From: Schlegelella_A sp038225015
Lineage (GTDB): Bacteria; Pseudomonadota; Gammaproteobacteria; Burkholderiales; Burkholderiaceae_C
NCBI GenBank assembly: GCA_038225015.1
Contig: JBBRFB010000021.1
Location: 1 to 33,001, forward strand
Direction: 5' to 3'
DNA: 33,001 nt
Below are positions 1-7,965 of this stretch, piece after piece. A program made the translations under genes and the position numbers. Below the pieces are notes generated by a model. The model made no database searches, was not told the DNA's origin, and saw only the letters and a program-made list of their open reading frames with translations. The number at the start of each line of letters is the position of its first letter. Positions within the stretch are counted from its first letter, which is position 1.

Positions 1-375
1 CGCATCGGCAAGGAAGGCAACTTCTTCGAGCCGACCGTCGTGACGGAGCTTGGCAACGACGCCCAGGCGATGAACGTCGAGCCGTTCGGGCCGATCGCCA
101 TCATCAACCCGTTCGGCAGCTTCGACGATGCGGTGAAGGAAGCGAACCGCCTGCCCTTCGGCCTCGCCGCCTATGCCTGGACGCGCTCCGCGAAGACTGC
201 GAACGCCATCGCGTCGCAGGTCGAGACGGGCATGATCTCGATCAACCACGTCGGCCTCGGCATGCCCGAGGTGCCGTTCGGCGGCGTCAAGGACTCAGGC
301 TACGGCTCGGAGGGCGGCAGCGAGGCGATCGAGCCGTACATGAACCCGAAGTTCGTCAGCCAGGCGGGTCTGTAG
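1..375 (+). CDS. Aldehyde dehydrogenase, C-terminal part (cut by window edge)
   Basis: The reading frame is open from base 1 and ends at TAG 373-375, giving the last 124 residues of an NAD(P)-dependent aldehyde dehydrogenase. The family's C-terminal pattern is clear: an EPFGPI segment near residue 27, a central FGLAAYAWTRS stretch, GMISINH, and the closing VPFGGVKDSGYG motif. The catalytic Cys and the NAD-binding core lie upstream of the window, so substrate cannot be judged. The C-terminus resembles succinate-semialdehyde or similar semialdehyde dehydrogenases, but this is only a resemblance. It converges on the DUF3892 gene with 22 bases between the stop codons, and it lies on the same strand as the oxygenase operon starting at 972. 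A shared pathway is possible but unproven. Confidence 0.9.
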   Translation, partial: RIGKEGNFFEPTVVTELGNDAQAMNVEPFGPIAIINPFGSFDDAVKEANRLPFGLAAYAWTRSAKTANAIASQVETGMISINHVGLGMPEVPFGGVKDSGYGSEGGSEAIEPYMNPKFVSQAGL

Positions 376-397
376 GGCACGGCGCGACCCCGGCAGC

Positions 398-817
398 TCA
401 TGCCGTCGGCGGCGGCGAGGTCGGAGTCGCCGCCGACGGCCGCGATGCCGACGTCATCATTGTCAGCGCCGAGTCGCTGAGTGGAAGGCCCGCCTGGCTG
501 CGCCGCGGCCGGGTCGGGCTCGGCAGGCGCGGCAGGGTGAGCAGGCTGTCGCGGCTGGTCGCGACGCGGGCCGACTCGAGGTGGCCGCCGATGCGGCGGC
601 CAAACAGGGCGGCGACGAAGTTGGGACCCCGCTCGGGCACCGGGACGATGTCGATGCGTCCGTTCGGCGACACCGTGTAGTAGCGGCAGCGCCGGGCCCA
701 GATGTCTTCGACGGCGCGCTGCCTCGACATCGGCCCGCCGGCGGTCCAGATGTGCGTGATGTGCTGCAGGCGGTCGCCGCCTTCGAGCGAAACCGCAATG
801 ATCCGTACGTCCGACAT
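398..817 (-). CDS. DUF3892 family small protein
   Basis: This 139-residue protein of unknown function resembles the DUF3892 family. It opens with MSDVRIIAVS, has the ITHIWTAGGPMSRQRAVEDI segment that fits the family's 'ITH..GPGG....R..V' core, then a YYTVSPNGR strand and a closing DSLLTLPRLP motif near residue 93 that fits the family's 'DNLLSLP' ending. The remaining ~45 residues are rich in Pro, Ser and Thr and look like a low-complexity tail not typical of this short family, so the native stop may have been lost or read past. The start is ATG 815-817; only a weak AGAG precedes it. It is transcribed divergently from the Rieske oxygenase operon across a 154-base gap. No biochemical function is known to me. 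Confidence 0.72.
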   Translation of the reverse strand: MSDVRIIAVSLEGGDRLQHITHIWTAGGPMSRQRAVEDIWARRCRYYTVSPNGRIDIVPVPERGPNFVAALFGRRIGGHLESARVATSRDSLLTLPRLPSPTRPRRSQAGLPLSDSALTMMTSASRPSAATPTSPPPTA

Positions 818-905
818 GGTGTGCTCTGGGCTGGCCGGGGCGACACAAATCGTAGCGGTCGACGCATTCGGTCACGTGCCGCCGGTACGGCCTATTCGAC
901 CGCGC

Positions 906-919
906 GTGACGCGCGTCAC
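906..919. promoter_or_regulatory. 14-bp perfect palindrome in divergent promoter region, candidate operator
   Basis: GTGACGCGCGTCAC is its own reverse complement and lies between the divergent DUF3892 and Rieske genes. A TAGACT hexamer at 939-944 could be a -10 element for the rightward operon, with the palindrome near the -35 position. No good -35 hexamer is visible, so the promoter itself is uncertain. Given the GC content, a CG-rich palindrome of this size could arise by chance. Confidence 0.35.
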
Positions 920-971
920 TGTTCACGCGCCGGGGCGGTAGACTGGAACGCCCCCGCGGCCCTTTTTCGCC

Positions 972-2375
972 ATGAACGCCGAACAGAACGAGCTCATCAC
1001 CCGCATCGGCCCGAACACCCCTTGCGGCGATCTGATGCGTTGCTACTGGCAGCCGGCCGCTCTGGTCGACGAGTTCGATCCGCGGCTCGATCCGCAGATG
1101 GGCGGCCGCCCGGTCAAGGCGGTTCGTCTGCTCGGGGAGGATCTCGTGCTCTTTCGCGACGGTGCCGGCACATGGGGCCTCATCGACCGTCATTGCCCGC
1201 ATCGAGGCGCCGATCTCGCCTTTGGCCGGCACGAGCCCGACGGCCTGCGCTGCCCGTTTCACGGCTGGAAGTTCGCCGTCGACGGCACCTGCCTCGAGAC
1301 GCCAGCCGAGCCGCCGGGCTCGCAGCTGTGCACGCGCGTGCGCCAGCGCAGCTACCCGGTGCAGGAGCGCGCCGGCGTCGTCTTCGCGTGGCTCGGGCCC
1401 GAGGGCTCGCTGCCGCCGGCCCTGCCGGCGTTCGATGCCTTCGAGGCGCCGCCGAGCCACAGCTTCGCCTTCAAGGGGCTGTGGCGATGCAACTGGCTGC
1501 AGGCGTTCGAGGTTGGCATCGATCCCGCGCATCCGTCGTTCCTGCACCGCTATCTTCAGGACGAGACCCTCGAGGCGGCCTACGGTCGGCAGTTCCGCGC
1601 CGCGAGCATCGGCGAGGTCGACGGCGAGCGCTGGCCGATGACGCGCGTGATGCGCGAGTTCTGCCAGCCCGAGATCCGCTTCGAGGCCGTCGCCGACGGG
1701 CTGATTCGGCTGACGACATTGCGACCGATGACCGACGAGCTGACGCATGTGCGGGTGACGCACGCGGCGTTTCCCGCCACGTTCGTCATTCCGCTGTCGG
1801 AGACGATCACGATCACCCAGATGCACGTGCCGGTCGACGACACGCGCACCTACTGGTACAGCTTCTTCACCAGCTTCGATGCGCCGCTCGACCGCGAGAC
1901 GATGCGCCGGCAGCGACTGGCCTGCGTCACCGTGCCGCAGTTCGCGCCGATCAAGGGCAGTCACAACCGCTGGGGCTTCGATCCCGGCGAGCAGCTCTCG
2001 CGCACCTACCTCGGCATGGGCGAGGAAGACATCAACCTGCACGACCAGTGGGCGGTCGAGAGCATGGGCGCCATCCAGGACCGAACGCGCGAGCACCTCG
2101 GGACGACAGACAAGGTGATCATGGCGAACCGGCGCACGTTGCTGAAGTCGATCGAGACCGTTCGCGCAGGTGGCCGGCCGCCGATGACGCCGACGGCCGT
2201 CGAGGCGGCGGCGGCCCGCACCGGGCCCGACACGATCGACTGCATCGCCCCCGCGGCGACCTGGGAGTCGTACTGGGCGAACGCGGTCGCTGCCAAGCGC
2301 GCGGGCGCCTCCTGGCTCGGCGGCGCCGAGCGCGACGGCGCGGGCGAGAGCGTTCTCGCCAGGTCGTCGGCTTGA
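972..2375 (+). CDS. Rieske non-heme iron oxygenase, phthalate 4,5-dioxygenase/LigXa-like alpha subunit
   Basis: A 467-residue terminal oxygenase subunit. Residues ~8-30 carry the IGPNTPCGDLMRCYWQPA opening seen in the phthalate 4,5-dioxygenase and LigXa-type O-demethylase group. The Rieske [2Fe-2S] ligands are C75-P-H77 and C94-x2-H97. The mononuclear iron region is EVGIDPAHPSFLHRY, with candidate ligands H187 and H192 and D184 as the bridging acid. Such enzymes use O2 and electrons from a ferredoxin or reductase for mono- or dioxygenation or O-/N-dealkylation in the cytoplasm. A [2Fe-2S] ferredoxin gene lies two genes downstream; no reductase is visible. The stop overlaps the TTG start of the ligase gene in TTGA, implying translational coupling. 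No clear Shine-Dalgarno sequence precedes ATG 972. The substrate cannot be read from sequence. Confidence 0.93.
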   Translation: MNAEQNELITRIGPNTPCGDLMRCYWQPAALVDEFDPRLDPQMGGRPVKAVRLLGEDLVLFRDGAGTWGLIDRHCPHRGADLAFGRHEPDGLRCPFHGWKFAVDGTCLETPAEPPGSQLCTRVRQRSYPVQERAGVVFAWLGPEGSLPPALPAFDAFEAPPSHSFAFKGLWRCNWLQAFEVGIDPAHPSFLHRYLQDETLEAAYGRQFRAASIGEVDGERWPMTRVMREFCQPEIRFEAVADGLIRLTTLRPMTDELTHVRVTHAAFPATFVIPLSETITITQMHVPVDDTRTYWYSFFTSFDAPLDRETMRRQRLACVTVPQFAPIKGSHNRWGFDPGEQLSRTYLGMGEEDINLHDQWAVESMGAIQDRTREHLGTTDKVIMANRRTLLKSIETVRAGGRPPMTPTAVEAAAARTGPDTIDCIAPAATWESYWANAVAAKRAGASWLGGAERDGAGESVLARSSA

Positions 2376-3853
2376 CCTTCGCCGAGGCCTGCGGCGCCGC
2401 CGGCCCGTCGCGTGCGACGGCGGTGGCCGCGCTGCTCCGCCAGGTGCGCGAGCAGGGCATCGAGCGGGTGCGCATCGGCTGGTGCGACCTGCACGGCGTC
2501 GTGCGCGGCAAGACGCTCACCGCGTCGGCGCTGCCGCGGGTGCTCGACGAAGGCGTCGGCATGGTCAGCACGATCCTGCTCAAGGACACGTCCGACCGCA
2601 CGGCCTATCGCGTCTTCGAGCCCGGCCTCGGCGCGCTGCTGCCGGGCTTCGCCTTCGCCAACAACCTGACGCTCCTGCCCGATCCGGCGAGCTTTCGCGT
2701 CCTGCCCTGGGCGCCGGGCACCGGCTGGCTCCGCGCCGACGCGTGGTTCGAGGATGCGACACCGGTCGAGATCGATACCCGCCGCGTCCTGCGCCGGGCG
2801 CTCGATCGCCTGGCGGCGGCGGGGTTCGGCCTGCGCTGCGGGCTCGAGGTCGAGTTCCACATCTATCGGCTGACGCATCCCGGGGGCGGCGTCGCGCTCG
2901 ACCCGGCGCGCGCCGCCTGGCCCGGCGAGCCGCCCGAGCTGGCGATGATCCACCCGGGCTACAACCTGCTCGCCGAAGGCTGGACCGACATGGCCGACGA
3001 GCCGCTCATCATCGTGCAGCGTACCGCCGAGGGGCTCGGGCTGCCGCTCGCCTCGCTCGAGGTGGAGCTCGGCCCGAGCCAGGTCGAGGCGGTGTTCGAC
3101 GCCACCGATGCGCTGACGGCGGCCGACCAGATGGTCGCCTTTCGCAACGGCGTTCGCCAGGCGCTGCGCCGCGCCGGCTACCACGCGAGCTTCGTCTGCC
3201 GACCGCCTTTTCCCGAGGTCATGGCCAGCGGCTGGCACCTGCACCAGTCACTGGTCGACCTCGCCAGCGGCGGCAACGCGTTCACGCGGGTCGAGCCAGC
3301 GCCGGGCACCGCCGACACCGATGCCGAGCACACGCTCTCTGCGGTCGGCGCGCACTGGCTCGCCGGCCTGCTCGCCCACGGCCGCTCGATGGCGCCCTTC
3401 TGCGCCCCGACGATCAATGCCTACGGCCGGTTCCGGCCGAACGCGATGGCCCCGAACGCCGTGATCTGGGGCCGCGACAACCGCGGCGCGATGCTGCGCG
3501 TGCTCGGCCGCTGCGGTGACCCGGGGAGCCGGATCGAGAACCGCATCGGCGAACCAGCCGCCAATCCCTACCTCTACATGGCGGCGCAGATTCATGCCGG
3601 GCTCGACGGCATCGAGCGCAGACTCGAGGCGCCGCCGGCGACGCAGGCGCCCTACGCGGCGGCTGCCGAGGCGCTGCCGGCGAGCCTGGGCGACGCCCTC
3701 GACGCCCTCGTCGCCGACCCGGTGCTGGTCGCCGCCTTCGGCCCGCGCCTGGTCGACTGGCTGATCCGCGTCAAGCGCGCGGAGCTGGCCCGTCACGACG
3801 CCGCCGACGACCAGGCCGCGTGGCAGGCGCGCGAATACTTCAGCCGCTTCTAG
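2372..3853 (+). CDS. Glutamine synthetase-like ligase (candidate gamma-glutamyl-amine synthetase)
   Basis: A 493-residue glutamine synthetase superfamily member starting at TTG 2372, which overlaps the preceding TGA. The N-terminal beta-grasp domain (~33-112) has RIGWCDLHGVVRGK. The catalytic domain has GLEVEFHIY (E159, E161), ELGPSQVE (~232-239), the GSGMHVHQ equivalent ASGWHLHQSL (H289, H291), the NAVIWGRDNRGAMLRV nucleotide/glutamate motif and SRIENRIGEPAANPY. The C-terminus follows the PuuA-like pattern (ALPASLGDALDAL, WQAREYFSRF) rather than that of GlnA, and I see no adenylylation Tyr motif. PuuA-type enzymes join glutamate to amines using ATP. In aniline degradation a ligase of this superfamily works with a Rieske dioxygenase. 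The context here (oxygenase upstream, ferredoxin downstream) suggests catabolism rather than ammonia assimilation. The start codon is inferred from the overlap. Confidence 0.9.
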   Translation: MTFAEACGAAGPSRATAVAALLRQVREQGIERVRIGWCDLHGVVRGKTLTASALPRVLDEGVGMVSTILLKDTSDRTAYRVFEPGLGALLPGFAFANNLTLLPDPASFRVLPWAPGTGWLRADAWFEDATPVEIDTRRVLRRALDRLAAAGFGLRCGLEVEFHIYRLTHPGGGVALDPARAAWPGEPPELAMIHPGYNLLAEGWTDMADEPLIIVQRTAEGLGLPLASLEVELGPSQVEAVFDATDALTAADQMVAFRNGVRQALRRAGYHASFVCRPPFPEVMASGWHLHQSLVDLASGGNAFTRVEPAPGTADTDAEHTLSAVGAHWLAGLLAHGRSMAPFCAPTINAYGRFRPNAMAPNAVIWGRDNRGAMLRVLGRCGDPGSRIENRIGEPAANPYLYMAAQIHAGLDGIERRLEAPPATQAPYAAAAEALPASLGDALDALVADPVLVAAFGPRLVDWLIRVKRAELARHDAADDQAAWQAREYFSRF

Positions 3854-3868
3854 CGCGCCTCGGGACGG

Positions 3869-4192
3869 ATGGTCGCGGCCTTCCTCGTCGAGCCCGACGG
3901 CACCAGCCACCGCGTCGCCGGCACGCCGGGCCAGAGCCTGATGCGGGCGGCGACCGATGCCGGCGTCGACGGCATCAAGGCCGACTGCGGCGGCATGATG
4001 ACCTGTGCCACCTGCCACGTCATCGTCGGCGCCGACTGGGCGCCGCGCCTGCCGCCGGCCTCGGCCGACGAGCGGGCGATGCTCGAGATGACGGCAGCGC
4101 CACCGCAGCCGACCAGTCGCCTCAGCTGCCAGATCGTGCTGACGGAGGCGCTCGACGGCCTCACGGCGGGCTTACCCGACACGCAGTACTGA
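3869..4192 (+). CDS. [2Fe-2S] ferredoxin, adrenodoxin/putidaredoxin type
   Basis: A 107-residue soluble electron carrier. The cluster ligands are arranged C-x5-C-x2-C (DCGGMMTCATCHV, residues ~36-48) with the fourth Cys in RLSCQIV near residue 91. This is the layout of vertebrate-type (Isc Fdx, adrenodoxin, putidaredoxin) rather than plant-type ferredoxins. ATG 3869 follows the ligase stop by 15 bases and has a GGGA purine run five bases upstream. Its place in the operon makes it the likely electron donor of the Rieske oxygenase at 972. No ferredoxin reductase is encoded nearby, so a reductase from elsewhere in the genome would be needed. Confidence 0.93.
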   Translation: MVAAFLVEPDGTSHRVAGTPGQSLMRAATDAGVDGIKADCGGMMTCATCHVIVGADWAPRLPPASADERAMLEMTAAPPQPTSRLSCQIVLTEALDGLTAGLPDTQY

Positions 4193-4244
4193 GCGGCTGC
4201 GCCGATACTTCCGCGTCGCCGCCCCGTCTGCCGGATCCACGCCC

Positions 4245-4724
4245 TTGCGATCGCTCGACCTCCTTGCCAAGCTCTGCGCCATCCTCGCCGGCGTGCTGCT
4301 CGTCGCCGTCACGCTGATGACCTGCGCGAGCCTGATCGGCCGCAACTTCCTCGGCATGACGATCATCGGCGACTTCGAGCTCTCCGGCGCCGCCGCGGGC
4401 GCCGCCATCGCGCTCTTCATGCCGTGGTGCCAGCTTCAGCGCGGCAACATCATCGTCGACTTCTTCACCGCAAAAGCGTCGGAGCGCACCGTGCGACGCC
4501 TCGACCGCGTGGGCGCGCTGCTGCTCGGCCTGGTCATGGCGCTGCTCGCCTGGCGCACGTCGCTCGGCGGCCTGAGCGCGTATCGGTCGGGCTCGGGAAC
4601 GATGCTGATGGGCTTTCCGAACTGGGTGATCTTCGCGGCCATGGTGCCGCCCCTTGCGCTGACGGCGGTCATCGCGGTGGTGCAGGCGGCGCGCGGCATG
4701 GGTGCGCCGGCGACGCATTCATGA
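4245..4724 (+). CDS. dctQ: TRAP transporter small permease (DctQ family)
   Basis: A 159-residue inner membrane protein with four predicted hydrophobic segments (~10-30, 45-65, 85-105, 125-150). Family marks are GDFELSGAAAGAAIALFMPWCQ and LQRGNIIVDFFT. The small Q subunit pairs with the large M subunit in sodium-driven tripartite uptake. The start is TTG 4245, the first plausible start after the ferredoxin gene 52 bases upstream; no strong ribosome-binding site is seen, so the exact N-terminus is uncertain. Its stop overlaps the start of the M subunit gene as ATGA, implying coupled translation. Confidence 0.9.
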   Translation: MRSLDLLAKLCAILAGVLLVAVTLMTCASLIGRNFLGMTIIGDFELSGAAAGAAIALFMPWCQLQRGNIIVDFFTAKASERTVRRLDRVGALLLGLVMALLAWRTSLGGLSAYRSGSGTMLMGFPNWVIFAAMVPPLALTAVIAVVQAARGMGAPATHS

Positions 4725-6040
4725 GCCCGCTCGAGCTCACCGCACTCATCTTCTTCCTCATGCTGGGGCTGATGGCCCTGCGCGTGCCGATCGCGATCTC
4801 GATGTTCGCCGCCGGCTCGGTCGGGTATGTCGTGCAGGCAGGCTGGCTGCCCTATGCCAACTTCCTCAATTCGCAGGCCTTCGCGCGCTTCGCCAGCTAC
4901 GACCTGTCGGTGATCCCGCTCTTCATCCTGATGGGCCACTTCGCCTCGCAGGGCGGCATCTCGAAGGCGCTGTTCGCGTTCGCGAGCGTGGCCATGGGGC
5001 GCTTCCGCGGCGGCCTGGCGATGGCGGCGGTGCTCGCGTCGGGCGCATTCGGCGCCATCTGCGGCTCGTCGATCGCCACGGCGGCGACCGTCACTACCGT
5101 CGCGCTGCCGGAGATGCGGCGGCACGGCTACTCGGGAAGGCTGGCGACCGGCACGCTGGCCGCCGGCGGCACCCTCGGCATCCTCATCCCGCCCTCGGTG
5201 CCGCTGCTCGTCTACGCCATCCTCGCCGAGCAGAACATCGCCAAGCTGTTCATCGCCGCCACCATCCCGGGCATCATCGCCATCGTCGGCTACATGGTGG
5301 CCATCGCGATCTACGTGCGCCTCGTGCCCGGCCAGGCGCCGGAAGTCGACGAGGTGCCCGGCCGCATCACCCTCGCCCTCGTCGCCGGGGTGGCGCCGAT
5401 CGCCGTCATCTTCGTGGTCGTCTTCGGCGGCATCTACGGCGGCTTCTTCTCGCCGACCGAAGGCGCCGCCGTCGGTGCGGCGGCGACGCTGGTCGCGGCG
5501 CTGGTCGGGCGCGAGCTCGACTGGGCCAAGTTCAAGCACTGCTTCTACGCCACCGCCCAGGCGTCGGGGATGATCTTCCTCATCTTCCTCGGCGCCGACC
5601 TCATGAACTCGGCGCTGGCCCTGACCCAGGTGCCGGCGCAGCTGGCCAGCGTCGTCAAGTCGATGGGCCTGTCGCCGCTGGTCGTCGTTGCTGCGATCCT
5701 GCTGCTCTACGGTGCGCTCGGCTGCATCATGGACGAGCTGTCGATCCTGCTCCTGACGATCCCGATCTTCTTTCCGATGATCATCGGCCTCGACTTCGGC
5801 ATGCCGCGCGAATCGGTCGCGATCTGGTTCGGCGTGCTGGTGCTCATGACCGTCGGCTTCGGCCTGCTCTCGCCGCCGGTCGGGCTCAACGTCTACGTCG
5901 TCAACGGCATGGCCGAAGGCGTGCCGATCGCCGAGAGCTACCGCGGCGTCCTGCCCTTCCTGGCCAGCGACGCCCTGCGCATGGTGCTGCTGCTGTTCTA
6001 CCCGCCGGTCGCGCTCTGGCTGGTCAAGTTCGTCGGTTAG
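4721..6040 (+). CDS. dctM: TRAP transporter large permease (DctM family)
   Basis: A 439-residue transport subunit, close to the usual 425-440. It starts MSPLELTALIFFLMLGLMALRVPI, the family's typical first membrane helix, and contains the re-entrant ICGSSIATAATV segment near residue 110, LGILIPPSV near 150, GFFSPTEGAAVGA near 245 and FGLLSPPVGLNVYVV near 385. It carries the substrate across the inner membrane using a sodium gradient. ATG 4721 overlaps the DctQ stop by four bases. With DctQ and DctP it forms a complete transporter in the oxygenase/ligase/ferredoxin operon, so it probably imports the substrate those enzymes act on. Confidence 0.95.
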   Translation: MSPLELTALIFFLMLGLMALRVPIAISMFAAGSVGYVVQAGWLPYANFLNSQAFARFASYDLSVIPLFILMGHFASQGGISKALFAFASVAMGRFRGGLAMAAVLASGAFGAICGSSIATAATVTTVALPEMRRHGYSGRLATGTLAAGGTLGILIPPSVPLLVYAILAEQNIAKLFIAATIPGIIAIVGYMVAIAIYVRLVPGQAPEVDEVPGRITLALVAGVAPIAVIFVVVFGGIYGGFFSPTEGAAVGAAATLVAALVGRELDWAKFKHCFYATAQASGMIFLIFLGADLMNSALALTQVPAQLASVVKSMGLSPLVVVAAILLLYGALGCIMDELSILLLTIPIFFPMIIGLDFGMPRESVAIWFGVLVLMTVGFGLLSPPVGLNVYVVNGMAEGVPIAESYRGVLPFLASDALRMVLLLFYPPVALWLVKFVG

Positions 6041-6114
6041 GGAAAAACGCGAGCGCCTTTCGTCGCCGGATGGCCGAAACTTGCGCATCCTTTTTCGCTC
6101 CAGGAGTCTCCGCC

Positions 6115-7149
6115 ATGAAACGTCGTTCCCTTCTCCAGGGCGCTGCCGCCGTCGCACTCGGCGCGCCCGCGCTTTCCGGCCTGGCCCAGCAATCGGTGAC
6201 GCTCAAGTTTCACACCTTCATGGCGCCGCTGTCGAACGTCTGGCTGACGATGCACAAGCCCTGGATGGCCAAGGTCGAGAAGGAGTCCGGCGGCCGGATC
6301 AAGTTCGAGGCCTACCCGGCGATGCAGCTCGGCGGCACGCCGGTGCAGCTCTACGACCAGGCGCGCGACGGCGTGGTCGATGTCATCTGGACGGTGTGCG
6401 GCAGCACCGCCGGGCGCTTCCCGCGCGTCGAGGTGTTCGAGCTGCCCTTCATCATGACGAACGCAGAGGCGACCTCGAAGGCGTACTGGGACTACGTGCA
6501 GGCCGACGCGCCCGACGAGTTCAAGGAGACACACACGCTGGCCCTGCACGTGCACGGGCCAGGCCTGTTCCATGCCGTGCCGAAGATGATCAAGTCGCCG
6601 GCCGACCTGAAGGGCATGAAGGTGCGCGGGCCGACGCGGCAGATCACCAAGATGCTCGGCGCGCTCGGGGCGACGCCGGTCGGCATGCCGCTACCCGGCA
6701 TTCCCGACGCGCTCTCCAAGGGCACCATCGACGCCTGCGTGATTCCGTGGGAAGTGGTGCCGTCCATCAAGGTCGACGAGCTGACGAAGTACCACACCGA
6801 GTTCCCGTCGTCTGGCAAGGCGCTCTACACGACGACCTTCGTGATGGCGATGAACAAGCCCAAATACGAGAGCCTGGCGCCCGACCTGAAGAAGGTGATC
6901 GACGCGAATTCGGGGCGCGAGACCTCGGCCTGGCTCGGCAAGACGCAGGAGGGGAACGACCCGATCGGGCGCAAGGCGACAGTCGACAAGGGCGGCGTGA
7001 TCTACACGCTCACCCCTGCCGAAGCGGAGCTGTTCAAGAAGGTCGGCGCGCCGATCGACGACGACTGGGTCGCCGACATGAACAAGCGCGGCTACGACGG
7101 CAAGAAGCTGCTCGAGACGGCGCGCAGCCTCATCGCGAAATACAGCTGA
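6115..7149 (+). CDS. dctP: TRAP transporter periplasmic substrate-binding protein (DctP family)
   Basis: A 344-residue extracytoplasmic binding protein. ATG 6115 is preceded by CAGGAG at good spacing. The N-terminus has a twin-arginine-like signal (KRRSLLQG, hydrophobic stretch, probable cleavage after LSGLA at residue 24). The mature protein starts with a beta strand typical of DctP (SVTLKFHTFM). The MKVRGPTRQI segment holds R171, the position where DctP proteins usually carry an Arg that grips the substrate's carboxylate, and LSKGTIDACVIPWEVVPSIK follows. This suggests an organic acid or an amine-bearing carboxylate; the ligand is not identifiable. A 74-base gap separates it from dctM, and a strong hairpin follows. 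Confidence 0.93.
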   Translation: MKRRSLLQGAAAVALGAPALSGLAQQSVTLKFHTFMAPLSNVWLTMHKPWMAKVEKESGGRIKFEAYPAMQLGGTPVQLYDQARDGVVDVIWTVCGSTAGRFPRVEVFELPFIMTNAEATSKAYWDYVQADAPDEFKETHTLALHVHGPGLFHAVPKMIKSPADLKGMKVRGPTRQITKMLGALGATPVGMPLPGIPDALSKGTIDACVIPWEVVPSIKVDELTKYHTEFPSSGKALYTTTFVMAMNKPKYESLAPDLKKVIDANSGRETSAWLGKTQEGNDPIGRKATVDKGGVIYTLTPAEAELFKKVGAPIDDDWVADMNKRGYDGKKLLETARSLIAKYS

Positions 7150-7160
7150 CCGCAGCGAAC

Positions 7161-7190
7161 ACGCCGCCCGCGCGAAGGCGCGCGGGGCGT
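7161..7190. terminator. GC hairpin between convergent dctP and gspB, probable bidirectional terminator
   Basis: The arms ACGCCGCCCGCGCG and CGCGCGGGGCGT pair around an AAGG loop with a two-base bulge. It sits in the 46-base gap between the stop codons of two convergent genes. There is no T-tract on either side, so intrinsic termination may be inefficient. Confidence 0.5.
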
Positions 7191-7195
7191 GCGCG

Positions 7196-7939
7196 TCAGA
7201 AGGCCAGCTCGAAGCGGTAGCCCTTGTAGGCGAGCACCGCGGCCTTCAGCTTGATCGTCTGCAGCACGAGCCCGGGGGCGACCTTGTCGCCCTCGTGGAA
7301 GACCCGGCCGTTGAGGATCACCATCCGGCTCGCCGGGTCCTTGCTGTAGCTGGCCCCGCCGACGGCAAGCTGCGGCAGGTCGCGGCGAATCGGCTCCGGC
7401 AACTCGGCACGGGTGTAGATGCGATCGTCGCCGGCGGGCTTGTCGCCCGGTTTGTCCGTGGCTCGGGCGGCCGCCTTTTCGGTCTTTCCCGTCGGCTCAG
7501 TCGAGGCCTGGCGCCGAGCCCGCCGCTCGCGCGCCGCCTCCGCCCGCGCGGCCCTGGCTGCCTTGGCTTCCTTTTTCGGTTTCTCTTCCTTTTCGTCGTC
7601 TGCCTTCTCCTTCGCCTTCATCGCCGCCTCGGCGCTGGACGCCGCGGGTGGCGCAGCGATCGGCGCGGTGGCCGGCGGGGTCGCCCCGATCCGGGTCGGC
7701 GCTGCTGCCGAGGCGACGGCAGGGAGCGCCGGCGCCGGCTCGCTGCGCAGGAACTGCCATGCCAGCATGGCCGCGAGCGCCAGCGACAGCGCCACGATGG
7801 CGCCGATCAGCAGCAGGCGCGAGCGCGGCGGCTCGTCGTCGCCCGGCAGCGCGCCATACTGCTGCGTGTGCAGGCTGGGCACCTCGCCACGGTCGCGCTC
7901 GGCATCGGCGCGGCGGAGGGCATCGAGGATGTACGACAT
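7196..7939 (-). CDS. gspB: Type II secretion accessory protein GspB
   Basis: A 247-residue protein starting MSYILDALRRADAERDRGEVP, the signature opening of GspB/ExeB. After a short cytoplasmic part there is one membrane segment (~42-62), a periplasmic linker rich in Ala, Lys, Glu and Arg (~90-160), and a C-terminal T2SS-B domain (~180-247: PIRRDLPQLAVGGASYS..MVILNGRVFHEGD..YKGYRFELAF). GspB works with GspA to insert or localise the outer-membrane secretin GspD through the peptidoglycan. ATG 7939 lies 26 bases downstream of the gspA stop. The longer reading frame upstream of this ATG overlaps gspA in another frame and is not coding. Confidence 0.93.
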   Translation of the reverse strand: MSYILDALRRADAERDRGEVPSLHTQQYGALPGDDEPPRSRLLLIGAIVALSLALAAMLAWQFLRSEPAPALPAVASAAAPTRIGATPPATAPIAAPPAASSAEAAMKAKEKADDEKEEKPKKEAKAARAARAEAARERRARRQASTEPTGKTEKAAARATDKPGDKPAGDDRIYTRAELPEPIRRDLPQLAVGGASYSKDPASRMVILNGRVFHEGDKVAPGLVLQTIKLKAAVLAYKGYRFELAF

Positions 7940-7965
7940 GTCGCTGGCCTCCGTGACTCGATCGG

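Noticed and set aside
300..2096. Long minus-strand open frame of 598 codons opposite the Rieske gene
   Set aside because: Its translation is Arg/Ala/His-rich with no family pattern, and it lies antisense to a clear oxygenase gene. Long shadow frames are expected at this GC content.
581..2371. Plus-strand frame extending the ligase protein by about 600 residues upstream
   Set aside because: The upstream part is Arg-rich shadow of the Rieske gene in another frame. The ligase similarity begins only after TTG 2372.
4436..6157. 573-codon minus-strand frame opposite dctM
   Set aside because: Composition is dominated by Arg, Asp and His, typical of antisense to GC-rich membrane protein genes; no motif is recognisable.
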